Assembly (NCBI RefSeq): GCF_003269295.1
Contig: NZ_QLTT01000001.1
Span: forward strand, 1,693,635-1,757,634
DNA: 64,000 nt
From: Lentzea atacamensis
GTDB taxonomy: Bacteria > Actinomycetota > Actinomycetes > Mycobacteriales > Pseudonocardiaceae
Direction of reading: 5' to 3'
Under the pieces are notes generated by a model. The model ran no database searches. It worked only from the letters and a program-made list of their open reading frames with translations, and had not been told where the DNA came from. The number at the start of each line of letters is the position of its first letter. Positions within the stretch are counted from its first letter, which is position 1. The position numbers and the translations under genes were made by a program. Positions 1 through 8,332 of the stretch are shown in pieces.

Positions 1-282
1 AGCGATCGCCAGTGAGGCGAGCACCATGTGCCCGTTCTTCAGTCCTTCACGGCCGGTGAGCTTCTCCGCCCACCCGGTCGCGATCAGCACACCCCAGGAC
101 AAGGTGGCGCACATCAGGACGTAAGCCAGCCTGGCGGAGATCTGGGCCATCTTCTTGACGCCCGAGTCGAACTCGGACGACTGGGCCACCAGGAGCGGAA
201 TCTGGCTGGACAGCAACTCTTCCTCCGGAAAAGAACTTCTCGCGGGAACCCGCCCGGTCCTGTCGTGCAGGAGTGGACACAT
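1..282 (-). CDS. Partial polytopic membrane protein, ferric-reductase-like (C-terminus off window)
   Basis: An open minus-strand frame runs off the left edge. It reads a short soluble N-terminus with SSQIPLLVAQ, then a hydrophobic helix (ISARLAYVLMCATLSWGVL) and the start of a second one (GHMVLASLAIA), where the His could be a haem ligand. This resembles ferric-reductase-like or DUF6529 membrane proteins seen beside DUF4142 and COG4315 genes in actinomycetes; that family call is tentative. The start is uncertain: ATG at 282 has no clear Shine-Dalgarno, while TTG at 216 sits 5 nt after a perfect GGAGG. It is co-oriented with the DUF4142 and lipoprotein genes. Confidence 0.5.
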   Translation of the reverse strand, partial: MCPLLHDRTGRVPARSSFPEEELLSSQIPLLVAQSSEFDSGVKKMAQISARLAYVLMCATLSWGVLIATGWAEKLTGREGLKNGHMVLASLAIA

Positions 283-376
283 CAGGGCCGGGCGGGTGGG
301 AACAGGTCCGCGTTGGAGTGCCTCTGACCTTGGGACACCACCTCCGTTTCCCGTTTTCTGACGGGGTCTTGCTGAC

Positions 377-1087
377 CTACCGCACCGGTCGTCGCGGGCG
401 GAGTACTCGGAGCAGGAGGATCGTGAGGACCGCTCCCGCGGCGGTGACCGTCAGGATCACCCACATGTTCGGCCCCTCACCGGAGGCCAGCGAGGCGTTG
501 ATGATGCCGCCGGCGGGCTGGGGTTCCGCGAAGGACGAGTCGCCCGCGAGACCGGTGCTCTCCAGCAACGTCATGTGCTTCATCACAACGTCGATACCGG
601 CCTGCGCGAACGGGCGGATCGTGTCGTTGCGGGTCTGCGAGCGCACCTTGGCGACGAACATGAAGACCTGACCGTGCGCGGCCCGCAGCCGGGCGACGAA
701 CGCCTGGTCGAACGCGTCTCCGTCGAGCGCGCTGATCTCGTCCATCCACGACTGCTGCGCCGGGCTCGGCACGTCGGGAATGGTCACACCCAGCGTCGCG
801 GCGGCCTTCTTCGTCGCCGCGTCCAGCATCATGTGGTCCAGCATGATCATCTTGCCGATCTGCTTGACCCGCGCGTTCGACCCCTTGGTGGCGGTGAGCT
901 CACCCATGGGCATTTCCCACAGGCCCGCCTGGCGGACCTTCACCAGGAGTTCGCGGTCGTTCGCGGTCAACGGACCCGTCGGCGTGTCCTGCACTCCACC
1001 GGTGTCCGCGGGCTGCGCTTGAGCCGTGACGGTCACGCCGGAGAAGAGGAACAACATCGCCAAGACGGTGGCGAGGGCTCTGGTCAT
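377..1087 (-). CDS. DUF4142 domain secreted, membrane-anchored protein
   Basis: 236 aa. Residues 1-24 form a signal peptide ending near AQAQ. The middle (about 45-185) is an alpha-helical DUF4142 domain with the family's helix-pair pattern (VRQAGLWEMPMGELTATKGS, IMLDHMMLDAATKKAA). A C-terminal transmembrane helix (WVILTVTAAGAVLTILLLRVL) and an Arg-rich tail anchor it outside the membrane. DUF4142 has a ferritin-like four-helix look but no established activity. ATG start with GAGGAC 9 nt upstream. It lies 62 bp downstream of the COG4315-type lipoprotein, probably one transcription unit. Confidence 0.8.
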   Translation of the reverse strand: MTRALATVLAMLFLFSGVTVTAQAQPADTGGVQDTPTGPLTANDRELLVKVRQAGLWEMPMGELTATKGSNARVKQIGKMIMLDHMMLDAATKKAAATLGVTIPDVPSPAQQSWMDEISALDGDAFDQAFVARLRAAHGQVFMFVAKVRSQTRNDTIRPFAQAGIDVVMKHMTLLESTGLAGDSSFAEPQPAGGIINASLASGEGPNMWVILTVTAAGAVLTILLLRVLRPRRPVR

Positions 1088-1149
1088 CGTCTTGATGTCC
1101 TCGTTGTTCAGTGGAAGTCGGTAGGGGTTCTGAAGATCGAGCAGTGGGC

Positions 1150-1746
1150 TCAGTAGCCGGGGGCGCCCGACGTCGGCGCAGGCGGCGGTGCCTGACCGTT
1201 GTTCGGGCTCGGGGACGTGCTCGGCTTGCTGCTGCTCTTGCTGTTGTTCTGCGCTTTACCGCCGGTGATCTTGGCGCCGTTCGGGGCGGTGACCCACCAC
1301 GTTCCGTTCTTTCCCTGACCCTTCATGTCGCCGGCGACCTTGTCCTCGGCGTAGGTGTACTGCGGGAAACCGGCGATGGTGAGCTGCTTGGTGCCGTCCG
1401 GCCTGGTCAGGACGCCCATGGAGATCGGGTCGACCCCGGTCGCCATCGGTGCCTTGTCCGCGAGCACCGGCTTCCACGCCTTCGCGCACTCGCCCTCGCA
1501 GTTCGACTTGGACGGCTTGGGGGTGTCCCTGTCGAAGCGGTAGAGCGGGAGCCCTTCGGCGTCGGTGACGAACCAGCCCATCTGGTCGGTGTGCGCGATG
1601 AAGTACATGTTCGTACCGCCCAGATCAGCGGGTTTGGCCTGCAAGCCGCCCGTTGCCGCCCCTCCGGGAGGAGTCTGGGTGCTACCGCACGCGGTGAGGC
1701 TGACAGCCAGTGCCGCCAGGGCGGTGATGGCTCGACCACGTCGCAT
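1150..1746 (-). CDS. COG4315-repeat lipoprotein (SCO0930-like)
   Basis: 198 aa. I chose ATG 1746, preceded by AAAGGA at 7 nt, because the protein then opens with a clean lipoprotein signal (MRRGRAITALAALAVS) and lipobox LTAC. Two secreted-repeat units follow: GLPLYRFDRDTPKPSKSNCEGECAK... with a conserved Cys pair and a W, and KQLTIAGFPQYTYAEDKVAGD ending in GTWWVTAPNGAKI. The tail (about 160-198) is a low-complexity Ser/Pro/Asn linker. The family is surface-exposed in actinomycetes with no settled role. The gene is divergent from the ECF sigma gene; a 15-bp palindrome lies between them. Confidence 0.82.
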   Translation of the reverse strand: MRRGRAITALAALAVSLTACGSTQTPPGGAATGGLQAKPADLGGTNMYFIAHTDQMGWFVTDAEGLPLYRFDRDTPKPSKSNCEGECAKAWKPVLADKAPMATGVDPISMGVLTRPDGTKQLTIAGFPQYTYAEDKVAGDMKGQGKNGTWWVTAPNGAKITGGKAQNNSKSSSKPSTSPSPNNGQAPPPAPTSGAPGY

Positions 1747-1804
1747 CGGCAGGTCCTTTCTCGGCTGGGGGTACCGAGGAGTACGGACACGATCCGGCAA
1801 CGGT

Positions 1805-1819
1805 TCACGAAGTTCGTGA
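1805..1819. promoter_or_regulatory. Perfect 15-bp palindrome between lipoprotein and sigma genes
   Basis: TCACGAAGTTCGTGA is a perfect palindrome centred on G1812, in the 115-bp gap between the divergent lipoprotein (start 1746) and ECF sigma gene (start 1862). Position and symmetry suit a dimeric repressor site; the binding protein is unknown. Confidence 0.5.
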
Positions 1820-1861
1820 GGAATATTTGCCTCTCGACTTCCGCCGGTTCATGAGGCAAGG

Positions 1862-2431
1862 ATGTCCCCCGTGGCGCGGCATAGACGTCAACGAGAGTTA
1901 GACGAACAATCACCAAGACCGGGATCCCTCGAGGAAGAGTTGATCCGTCGGCTGTACGAGGAATTCGGCAGCGCCCTGCTCGGGCACTGCATGAGGTTGA
2001 CGGGCCATGATCGTCAGTGGGCCGAGGACATCGTGCAGGAAACCCTGGTCAGGGCATGGCGCAACGCCGAAAAACTCGAACGTGACCCCGTGCTCCTGCG
2101 GTCGTGGTTGTTCACGGTGGCAAGGCGGTTGGTCATTGACGACAGACGTAAGAGGAGCGTCCGTCCGCAGGAGTTCGAACTGACCCCTTCGGACGAGTCG
2201 CCATCGGGCGGCGAGGAGGATCGCACCCTCGCGGCGATCGTCGTCGCCGAGGCGATGAACGGTCTCTCAGAGGAACACAGGGAGGCTATTCTCGAGACAT
2301 ATCTGCGGGACCGCACCGTCGGTGAGGCCGCGGCGGCACTGGGTGTGCCACCGGGAACGGTCAAGTCGAGGGTGTACTACGCGCTCCGTGCGTTGCGGCG
2401 TGCGTTGCACGATCGGGGAGAGACGCGGTGA
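1862..2431 (+). CDS. ECF-subfamily RNA polymerase sigma factor (SigL-like)
   Basis: 189 aa. Region 2 spans about 26-95 (LYEEFGSALLGHCMRL, WAEDIVQETLVRAWR, LRSWLFTVARRLVIDDRRK) and region 4 about 128-182 (LSEEHREAILETYLRDRTVG, VPPGTVKSRVYYALRALRRA). This is a standard two-domain extracytoplasmic-function sigma factor. Its stop codon overlaps the GTG of the next gene, which encodes a zinc-binding membrane anti-sigma factor, so the two are translationally coupled. Envelope genes on the other side (lipoprotein, DUF4142) are plausible targets by context only. Confidence 0.93.
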   Translation: MSPVARHRRQRELDEQSPRPGSLEEELIRRLYEEFGSALLGHCMRLTGHDRQWAEDIVQETLVRAWRNAEKLERDPVLLRSWLFTVARRLVIDDRRKRSVRPQEFELTPSDESPSGGEEDRTLAAIVVAEAMNGLSEEHREAILETYLRDRTVGEAAAALGVPPGTVKSRVYYALRALRRALHDRGETR

Positions 2432-3171
2432 CAACGGCACCAGATCACCTCGACGTCGCCGCCTACGTGCTCGGCATCCTCGATGCCGATGAGGTGGAGG
2501 CGTTCGAGAACCACCTGACCGAATGTCGGCGGTGTGCTCTTGACCTGCGCGACTTCGCGGTGGTGCCGGACCTCATCGACGAGGCCGACGCGGGCGGAAT
2601 GCTGCGCGGAACAGCTCCGGAACGCCCGGACGGCAAGTCGGTGCGGGTCATGCTCGACGCCGTCGCGGCGCGCAGGAAGCGCAGACGGTGGTTCGTCGCC
2701 CAGGGTGTCGCGGCCGCCGCCGCCGGCATCGTGGCGGTGACGGCTGTCGTCACCTCGCTGGTCGTACGTGGCGGCGAGGACGGTTCGAACCAGGCAGCGC
2801 CCCCGAACCCCGGCACCACGACATCGCAGACTCGTGTGGCGAACAACTCCACCGACTCGTCGATGAAGGTGCAGCAGCAAGACCCCAACAGCGGTGTCTT
2901 CACGAAGATCACCGCTTCGGACGAGCCGTGGGGCACCTCGATGGACATCGAGGTCAGCGGCATGACCGGCCCCAGCCGGGGCTCGCTCGTCGCCGTCGGG
3001 CGCGCGGGCCGTGTCGCCCAGGTCACCTCCTGGTACGCGCCGGAGCCGGTCGCGGGCGACTCCAAGACCATCCGCCTGCAGGCGAACGTGGCCATGCGCT
3101 GGCACGAGATCGCGACGTTCCGGATCGTCGACGAGAACGGCAAGACCCTGCTCGAGGCCGTCGCTTCCTGA
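2428..3171 (+). CDS. Membrane anti-sigma factor (zf-HC2 / RskA type)
   Basis: 247 aa, GTG start in a GTGA overlap with the sigma gene. The cytoplasmic N-terminus carries a zinc anti-sigma motif H29-x3-C33-x2-C36 (NHLTECRRCALDL). One transmembrane helix spans about 89-113 (WFVAQGVAAAAAGIVAVTAVV). The extracellular part (114-247) ends in a beta-rich domain resembling RskA C-termini (WGTSMDIEVSGMTGPSRGS). It should hold the cognate sigma factor at the membrane until an envelope signal releases it. Pairing with the upstream gene is clear from overlap and family. Confidence 0.9.
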   Translation: MTTAPDHLDVAAYVLGILDADEVEAFENHLTECRRCALDLRDFAVVPDLIDEADAGGMLRGTAPERPDGKSVRVMLDAVAARRKRRRWFVAQGVAAAAAGIVAVTAVVTSLVVRGGEDGSNQAAPPNPGTTTSQTRVANNSTDSSMKVQQQDPNSGVFTKITASDEPWGTSMDIEVSGMTGPSRGSLVAVGRAGRVAQVTSWYAPEPVAGDSKTIRLQANVAMRWHEIATFRIVDENGKTLLEAVAS

Positions 3172-3194
3172 CGCTTCCGGACACCAGACCACTG

Positions 3195-3239
3195 CCCCTG
3201 CGGGATCCGTGAGATCCTGTGGGGGCGGTTGTCGTTTTT
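3195..3239 (+). terminator. Rho-independent terminator after sigma/anti-sigma operon
   Basis: A 13-bp stem (3195-3207 with 3213-3225, three G-T wobbles) with loop CGTGA is followed by a T-rich stretch ending in TTTTT at 3235-3239. It lies 23 bp after the anti-sigma stop codon. Confidence 0.55.
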
Positions 3240-3254
3240 GGGGAGGCTGTGCAC

Positions 3255-3659
3255 GTGGCGATTGGCCCGTCAGCTGTCGAGCGCTGGCTCGATCTGTCCA
3301 CAGAGGAGCTACGTGCTCAGGTCAAGCAGCTCGTGTCCGCCCGGCTACCGGGCGATCACGCTGTGTGGCAGGCGATCCGGCGTCATCCAGCGCTGGTCCC
3401 GCGCATCCGCGGTGTCCTCTCCGGACTCGCCGCGACCGCGGCGGGCAGCAAGGACGAGGCCATGCAGAAGGTCTGGATCTCCAACGCGCGCGCCGCTCTG
3501 GACCTCCCGGCGCCGGTGAAGGCCGCGCGCAAGCCGGTGGTGAAGGAGGATCCGGTGCCCGAACCGGAACCCGTCATCGAGCTGAAGCAGCCAGAGGCGC
3601 AGCAGCAGAAGCAGCCGCACAAGCCAGCGCCAACGATGCTCTTCCAGGAGCCGAGTTGA
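3255..3659 (+). CDS. Conserved-looking small cytoplasmic protein, function unknown
   Basis: 134 aa from GTG 3255, chosen because GGGGAGG lies 8 nt upstream (GTG 3249 is an alternative). The first 85 residues are predicted helical (VERWLDLSTEELRAQVKQLV; VLSGLAATAAGSKDEAMQKVWISNARAALDLP). The last 45 are a Lys/Pro/Gln/Glu-rich linker (PVPEPEPVIELKQPEAQQQK) ending in TMLFQEPS. No signal peptide or membrane segment. The low-complexity tail suggests a flexible adaptor. I do not recognise a family. Confidence 0.6.
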   Translation: MAIGPSAVERWLDLSTEELRAQVKQLVSARLPGDHAVWQAIRRHPALVPRIRGVLSGLAATAAGSKDEAMQKVWISNARAALDLPAPVKAARKPVVKEDPVPEPEPVIELKQPEAQQQKQPHKPAPTMLFQEPS

Positions 3660-3823
3660 GTGCCGCGGCCTCCAACTTTCACCGCGTCTTCCGGCGCCCG
3701 GCAGGGCGCCTCGCGGCACCGGCCCCGCATCCACGGACAACCAGTACGAGGACGCGGGGCCGGCACCGCGATGCACCCGTCTGAACGGCGACACACGAGG
3801 CAAAGGCTGGAGGCCGCGGCACT

Positions 3824-4294
3824 GTGGTCATCTTCGGATCGCTCATCTCCCTGTCAGGTCTGCTGATCCTGCTGTTCCGCACCGCGAGCCTGGGCGGGCT
3901 CAGCCCCACCGTCGTCGGCTGGGTGATGATCCCGCTCGGCCTGGTGTTCGCGGTGCTGGGCGTGCTGCGCAACCGGCGCAAACGCGGTCAGAAGGGCCCC
4001 GGCCCGGTCGGCAACCCGATCCAGCGCGCGAAGGCGTTGCCACGCCTGTGGAAGGCCTGGCGCAGCGGCAAGTACCCGGAGCTGCCGCGCAGCCAGGTGA
4101 TGATGTGGGCGGTCGCGCTGGTGTACCTGGTGTCGCCGATCGACGTCGTGCCGGAGCTCCTGCCGGTGATCGGGGTCACCGACGACGCCGGGGTCGCGGT
4201 GTGGCTGCTCAGCAGCCTTTCGATCGCGTCAGGTTCGTTCCTGCGCTGGGAGAAGGACCATCGCGACCCGAGCCGCGGGATCGAGTCCCCGTGA
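3824..4294 (+). CDS. DUF1232 (YkvA-type) small membrane protein
   Basis: 156 aa, GTG start with a GGAGG-type site about 10 nt upstream. Two N-terminal membrane helices (about 2-18 and 27-48) precede a basic linker; the DUF1232 signature follows near residues 95-125 (WAVALVYLVSPIDVVPELLP, GVTDDAGV). DUF1232 proteins are short membrane proteins without a settled role. The 3' end overlaps the converging acetyltransferase gene by 66 bp. Confidence 0.82.
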   Translation: MVIFGSLISLSGLLILLFRTASLGGLSPTVVGWVMIPLGLVFAVLGVLRNRRKRGQKGPGPVGNPIQRAKALPRLWKAWRSGKYPELPRSQVMMWAVALVYLVSPIDVVPELLPVIGVTDDAGVAVWLLSSLSIASGSFLRWEKDHRDPSRGIESP

Positions 4295-4717
4295 GGCCTC
4301 CTCGCGCATGATCGCAGCCAGGCCGGGCGACGTCTCGGTCACCGGCCGGAAGCCGAGGCGTTCGTAGTACGGAGCGTTCCACGGCACGTCACGGAACGTC
4401 GTCAGCGTCACCGCGTGCCCGCCGCGCTTCACGTGCTCGATCAGCGCCGCACCGATCCCCTGGCGTGCGTGTGAGGGGTGCACGCTGACCTGGTGGACGT
4501 GCTTCGCGCCGTCCACGTCACCCACCGCGATGAACGCGAGAGGCACGCCCTGCTCGCCCACCGCGACCCAGACTTCGTGCTCTGCCAGCGCTTCCAGGGA
4601 CATCGGGTCGTCATCCGCGATCTCCGGCATGCCGATGTCGCGGAACGGCTCTCCGGACGCGACTTCGATCTCCTGGAGGTACGGCAGTTCGGCTGGTTGG
4701 ACGAGACGGATCAACAC
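4229..4717 (-). CDS. GNAT-family N-acetyltransferase
   Basis: 162 aa from GTG 4717 (AGGA 8 nt upstream). An upstream start at 4849 would run through the promoter of the divergent response-regulator gene. The fold is a complete GNAT domain: beta strand VLIRLVQPAELPYL, acceptor strands WVAVGEQGVPLAFIAVG, acetyl-CoA loop HPSHARQGIGAALIEH (the R/Q-x-x-G-x-G/A motif) and C-terminal YYERLGF. It should acetylate an amine from acetyl-CoA; the substrate cannot be predicted. Confidence 0.85.
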   Translation of the reverse strand: MLIRLVQPAELPYLQEIEVASGEPFRDIGMPEIADDDPMSLEALAEHEVWVAVGEQGVPLAFIAVGDVDGAKHVHQVSVHPSHARQGIGAALIEHVKRGGHAVTLTTFRDVPWNAPYYERLGFRPVTETSPGLAAIMREEASRGLDPAARVAMVLLPAQERT

Positions 4718-4779
4718 GCGCGCAATCCTGGTAGGTCGGACGCGAACGCCGCACCTGAATAACGTTAAAGTCCGACCTG

Positions 4780-5925
4780 ATGCGAACCAGAACCGTGCGG
4801 GTCCTCCTGGTCGAGGACGATGATGGCGACGCCCTGCTCGTCGAGGCACTGCTCGAAGAGGCGAGGGCGCCGTTCATCCTGTCGCGCGCCCGCTCACTGG
4901 CTGAGGCGGAGCGCCTTCTCTCCGACGCCGAGTGTGTGCTGCTCGACCTGGGCCTTCCCGACGCGCACGGGCTCGACAGCCTGCACCGGCTGCTCAGCAA
5001 GCCGGACGCGCCCGCGATCCTCGTGCTGACCGGGCTGGACGACGAACGCGAAGGCATCGACGCGGTCTCGGCCGGTGCGGAGGACTACCTCATCAAGGGC
5101 CAGGTCGACGGCGAGCTGCTGCTGCGCGGTGTCCGGTACGCGGTCGAACGGCGGCGCGCCGACGACGCCCAGTTCCAGCTGCGCGAGGCCAAGCTGCTCG
5201 CCGCGGAACGGTCCCGTCTCGAACGCGGCCTGCTCCCTCCCCCGCTGCTGAAGGGCTCCGACCTCGACCTCGCGGTGCGCTACCAGCCCGGTGGCCAGCG
5301 GATGCTGCTGGGCGGCGACTTCTACGACGCGGTCGGGCTGCCGGACGGCTCGGTGCACGCGATCATCGGCGACGTCTGCGGCCACGGCCCCGACGAGGCC
5401 GCCCTCGGCGTCTGCCTGCGCATCGCGTGGCGTGCCCTGGTGCTCGCAGGAGAACCTCCGGAGAAGGTGCTGCGGACGCTCGACCAGGTGCTCGTCGCCG
5501 AACGACACGGCGAGGGCATCTTCACCACCGCGTGCGTGGTCACCGTGGCACCGGACCGGCGGTCCGCGCGCTACTTCCTGGCCGGCCACCCGGAGCCGTT
5601 GCTGGTGGTCGGCCAGCAGATCGTCGACCTGCCGAAGTGCAAGGTCGGCGTGCCGCTGGGCGTGCTGCCGGACTACGCGTGGACCGGTGTGGACGTGCCG
5701 TTGCCCCCTGGCTGGCAGCTCGTCTGCTTCACGGACGGACTGATCGAGGGCCGGGTACCCGGTGACACCGATCGGCTCGGTGTCGAGCGCCTGTGCGAGA
5801 TCCTGCGTGACCAACTGCGGCGAGGGCCTGACTGGCTGGACCCGCTGATCGCGGAGGTGACCAAGCTCAACGGAGGGGAACTCGACGACGACATGGCCGT
5901 GCTGCTGCTGAAGGACCCCGCGTGA
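4780..5925 (+). CDS. Response regulator with PP2C/SpoIIE phosphatase output
   Basis: 381 aa. Receiver domain at about 7-120: acidic pocket E12-D13-D14, phospho-acceptor D56 (LLDLGLP), Lys in EDYLIKG. A coiled linker leads to a SpoIIE-type PP2C phosphatase domain (about 165-378) with metal-binding motifs GGDFYDAV, GDVCGHGPDEAA and DDDMAVLLL. This RsbU/RssB-like layout means phosphorylation of the receiver should control dephosphorylation of an anti-anti-sigma factor, but no such partner (STAS protein) is encoded nearby. Its stop overlaps the GTG of the kinase gene, so the pair is coupled. Confidence 0.92.
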   Translation: MRTRTVRVLLVEDDDGDALLVEALLEEARAPFILSRARSLAEAERLLSDAECVLLDLGLPDAHGLDSLHRLLSKPDAPAILVLTGLDDEREGIDAVSAGAEDYLIKGQVDGELLLRGVRYAVERRRADDAQFQLREAKLLAAERSRLERGLLPPPLLKGSDLDLAVRYQPGGQRMLLGGDFYDAVGLPDGSVHAIIGDVCGHGPDEAALGVCLRIAWRALVLAGEPPEKVLRTLDQVLVAERHGEGIFTTACVVTVAPDRRSARYFLAGHPEPLLVVGQQIVDLPKCKVGVPLGVLPDYAWTGVDVPLPPGWQLVCFTDGLIEGRVPGDTDRLGVERLCEILRDQLRRGPDWLDPLIAEVTKLNGGELDDDMAVLLLKDPA

Positions 5926-7439
5926 AGCTGACGGAGAGGCTGCCTGCGAGCAGGCTGCTGACCGCCATCGTCACGATCCTGCTGGCCATGACAGCGGTGG
6001 CGATCGCGTCGACGGTCGTCGCACTGGACTCGCTGAGCGATGCGCGGAAACAGTCGATCGACCGGATCGCACCGGCGGAGCGCCGGGCGAAGGACCTGAA
6101 CCGCGCGCTGCTCGACCAGGAGACCGGCCTGCGCGGTTACGTGTTGACCGGCGAACAGGACTTCCTCAAACCGTACCTCGACGGGCAGACCGCCGAGGTG
6201 CAGGCCGCGCAGGACGTGAAACGCCTCGTCGGCGACGTCAACGGCCGGGTGAGCCGCATCGAGGAGCTCACGCGGCAGTGGCGGTCGCAGTACGCGGAGC
6301 CCGCGATCGCGGGTGTCCGGCAGTCCGGTCCGGCCGGCACACTCGTATCGGACACCGATCGCGGCAAGGCGCTGTCCGACCAGCTCCGCAGCGAGGCCGG
6401 TGCGGTGCAGGCCGACATCGGCAGCCTCGGCGAGACGGCGCGCCAGGACGTCGAACACGCCGCGAAGGTCGTGCTGTGGCTGGTGATCGGCATGGGCGTG
6501 TTGCTGGTCGCGGTGATCGGCGGACTGTCGTTGCTGTTGTACCGCCTGCTGGTCGCGCCGCTCGCGGAACTCGCCGAGCAGGTCCGCCAGGTCGCGTCCG
6601 GAGACTTCCAGCACGAGATCGATGTGAACGGCCCGCGCGAAACCGTCATGCTCGGCGAAGACGTCAACGCCATGCGCCGCCGCATCGTGCAGGAGCTGGC
6701 CACATTGGACGCGGCCTCCGCCGAGCTGCAACGGTCGAACTCCGAGCTGGAGCAGTTCGCCTACGTCGCCTCCCACGACCTGCAGGAGCCCCTGCGCAAG
6801 GTGGCGTCGTTCTGCCAGCTGCTGCAACGACGGTACGGCGGCAAGCTCGACGAGCGCGCCGACCAGTACATCGAGTTCGCCGTCGACGGCGCCAAGCGGA
6901 TGCAGGGGCTGATCAACGACCTGCTGGCGTTCTCCAGGGTCGGCCGGATCACCCGCGAACGCACGATGGTCGACCTGGGTGAGGTAGTGCGCCAAGTGGT
7001 GGACAACTTCTCCGAGCGCATCGAGGAAACCGGCGCCCGCGTCGACGTCGTTGGCGACCTGCCTTCCGTGCGAGGTGAGGCGACTCTGCTCAGCGCGGTG
7101 TTCCAGAACCTGATAAGCAATGCGTTGAAGTTCAGAGGCAGCGAGACGCCGGTGATCACCATCGGCGCCGAACCCGACGGCGATCTCTGGAAGTTCTCCG
7201 TACGTGACAACGGCATCGGGATCGAGCCGGAGTACGCTGACCGGATCTTCGTCATCTTCCAGCGCCTGCACCCGAAGGACGCCTACCCGGGCACGGGCAT
7301 CGGGCTGGCGATGTGCCGGAAGATCGTCGAGTACCACGGCGGCACCATCTGGCTGAAGACCGATGTGGACGCCGGGACGACGTTCGAGTTCACGCTGCCC
7401 GTCGCCCTGGAAGACCTGGTTGAGGAAACGCATGACTGA
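5922..7439 (+). CDS. CHASE3 sensor histidine kinase
   Basis: 505 aa. Transmembrane helix 1 at about 12-36, CHASE3 sensor at about 40-178 ([21 protein letters not shown]), helix 2 at about 184-208, HAMP to about 262, then a HisKA domain with phospho-acceptor H285 ([15 protein letters not shown]) and an HATPase domain with N box (NLISNALKF), G1 (DNGIGIEP) and G2 (GTGIGLAM). The H box resembles phytochrome-type and light/stress kinases. GTGA overlap upstream and ATGA overlap downstream place it between two response regulators, its likely phosphorylation targets. Confidence 0.94.
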   Translation: MKLTERLPASRLLTAIVTILLAMTAVAIASTVVALDSLSDARKQSIDRIAPAERRAKDLNRALLDQETGLRGYVLTGEQDFLKPYLDGQTAEVQAAQDVKRLVGDVNGRVSRIEELTRQWRSQYAEPAIAGVRQSGPAGTLVSDTDRGKALSDQLRSEAGAVQADIGSLGETARQDVEHAAKVVLWLVIGMGVLLVAVIGGLSLLLYRLLVAPLAELAEQVRQVASGDFQHEIDVNGPRETVMLGEDVNAMRRRIVQELATLDAASAELQRSNSELEQFAYVASHDLQEPLRKVASFCQLLQRRYGGKLDERADQYIEFAVDGAKRMQGLINDLLAFSRVGRITRERTMVDLGEVVRQVVDNFSERIEETGARVDVVGDLPSVRGEATLLSAVFQNLISNALKFRGSETPVITIGAEPDGDLWKFSVRDNGIGIEPEYADRIFVIFQRLHPKDAYPGTGIGLAMCRKIVEYHGGTIWLKTDVDAGTTFEFTLPVALEDLVEETHD

Positions 7440-7872
7440 AGCATCGTTGAACGTGATCGACGTCCTGCTCGTCGAGGACGACCCCGGCGACGCGCTGATG
7501 ACGCAGGAGGCGTTCGAGCACCACAAGATCCGCAACGTTCTGCACGTGGTGAAGGACGGTGTGGAGGCGCTGGAGTTCCTGCGGCGCGAGGGCCGGTACA
7601 CCGAGGCTCCCCGGCCGGGGCTGATCCTGCTCGATCTGAACCTGCCCCGCAAGGACGGCCGCGAGGTGCTGGCCGAGGTGAAGGGCGATCCCGAGCTGCG
7701 GTCGATTCCCGTGGTGGTGCTGACGACCTCGGAGGCGGAGGAGGACATCCTGCGCAGCTACAGCCTCTACGCCAATGCGTACGTCACCAAGCCGGTGGAC
7801 TTCGACAGGTTCATCGAGGTCGTCCGCCAGATCGACGACTTCTTCGTCACCGTGGTGAAGCTGCCGCGCTGA
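7432..7872 (+). CDS. Single-domain response regulator (Rcp1-like)
   Basis: 146 aa; ATG 7432 overlaps the kinase stop. A lone receiver domain: acidic residues E15-D16-D17, phospho-acceptor D68 ([11 protein letters not shown]), conserved TTSEAEEDI and TKPVDFDRF. It matches Rcp1-type regulators, which pair with phytochrome-like kinases and lack an output domain, so it may act as a phosphate sink or allosteric partner. It completes a three-gene signalling operon. The last 26 bp overlap the converging zinc-finger gene. Confidence 0.92.
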   Translation: MTEASLNVIDVLLVEDDPGDALMTQEAFEHHKIRNVLHVVKDGVEALEFLRREGRYTEAPRPGLILLDLNLPRKDGREVLAEVKGDPELRSIPVVVLTTSEAEEDILRSYSLYANAYVTKPVDFDRFIEVVRQIDDFFVTVVKLPR

Positions 7873-8287
7873 TCACGGCGGCGCTGAAGTCGAGGCAGTG
7901 CCGGCAGATCCGTACGGTCCCGCTCTCGTGGACGGGCCTGGTCTCGCCGCAGAACGAGCACTCGCCGTCCTCGGCGACCTGGAGCGACGCGACGCAGATG
8001 TCGCAGATCATCGTGCTCGGGCCGGCCATCATCTTGTCGACGTCACCGCCGCTGCGGCCGCAGAACGAACACAGCTCGGTGCGCTTCGAATGCTCGACGA
8101 TCTGATGCACGCGCTGATGGCTCATCTTCAGCGCTTCCGCGATCTCGCGCATCGAACCGCCGGCGCGGTGCAGGCGCAGCACGGTGTGGTGGTAGACGGC
8201 CTTGGCGATGTCGGCCCGGTCCTGTGCGGCCGCGGCCGCGGTGCACGCCTTGCGCGCCGCCGCCAGCAACTCCTCGTCGAGGGTCAT
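7847..8287 (-). CDS. Helix-turn-helix protein with two ClpX-type C4 zinc modules
   Basis: 146 aa. A helical N-terminus (1-40) leads to an HTH (about 46-69, [20 protein letters not shown]). Two cysteine quartets follow: C73-x2-C76 with C95-x2-C98, which resembles the ClpX zinc-binding domain (CSFCGRS...MICDICV), and C110-x2-C113 with C128-x2-C131. No AAA ATPase is attached, so this is not ClpX but a probable DNA-binding regulator with zinc modules. It has no Shine-Dalgarno; a -10-like TAGCCT sits 7 nt before ATG, suggesting leaderless translation. Two copies of a 17-bp palindrome overlap that promoter, consistent with autoregulation. Confidence 0.8.
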   Translation of the reverse strand: MTLDEELLAAARKACTAAAAAQDRADIAKAVYHHTVLRLHRAGGSMREIAEALKMSHQRVHQIVEHSKRTELCSFCGRSGGDVDKMMAGPSTMICDICVASLQVAEDGECSFCGETRPVHESGTVRICRHCLDFSAAVISAAASPR

Positions 8288-8290
8288 GGC

Positions 8291-8326
8291 GTCTAGGCTA
8301 GCTAGACGCGTCTAGTATGTCTAGAC
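8291..8326 (-). promoter_or_regulatory. Tandem operator GTCTAG-N5-CTAGAC overlapping a leaderless promoter
   Basis: Two copies of the same palindrome (8291-8307 and 8310-8326) lie 2 bp apart, giving a 19-bp period. The proximal copy overlaps the -10-like TAGCCT of the zinc-finger/HTH gene, whose ATG starts 4 bp further on. CTAG is rare in high-GC actinomycete DNA, so the cluster stands out. Confidence 0.72.
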
Positions 8327-8332
8327 AGCGAG

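Noticed and set aside
3719..3763. Hairpin CCGGCCCCGC / GCGGGGCCGG as a terminator
   Set aside because: A 25-nt loop and no T-tract; GC-rich DNA yields such pairs often.
5673..7748. 691-codon open frame antisense to the response-regulator/kinase operon
   Set aside because: Codon-position bias and all conserved motifs lie on the plus strand; the frame is Arg/His/Val/Gln-rich shadow sequence with no domain.
7847..8287. ClpX chaperone subunit
   Set aside because: Only the zinc-binding cysteine pattern is shared; no AAA+ Walker motifs exist.
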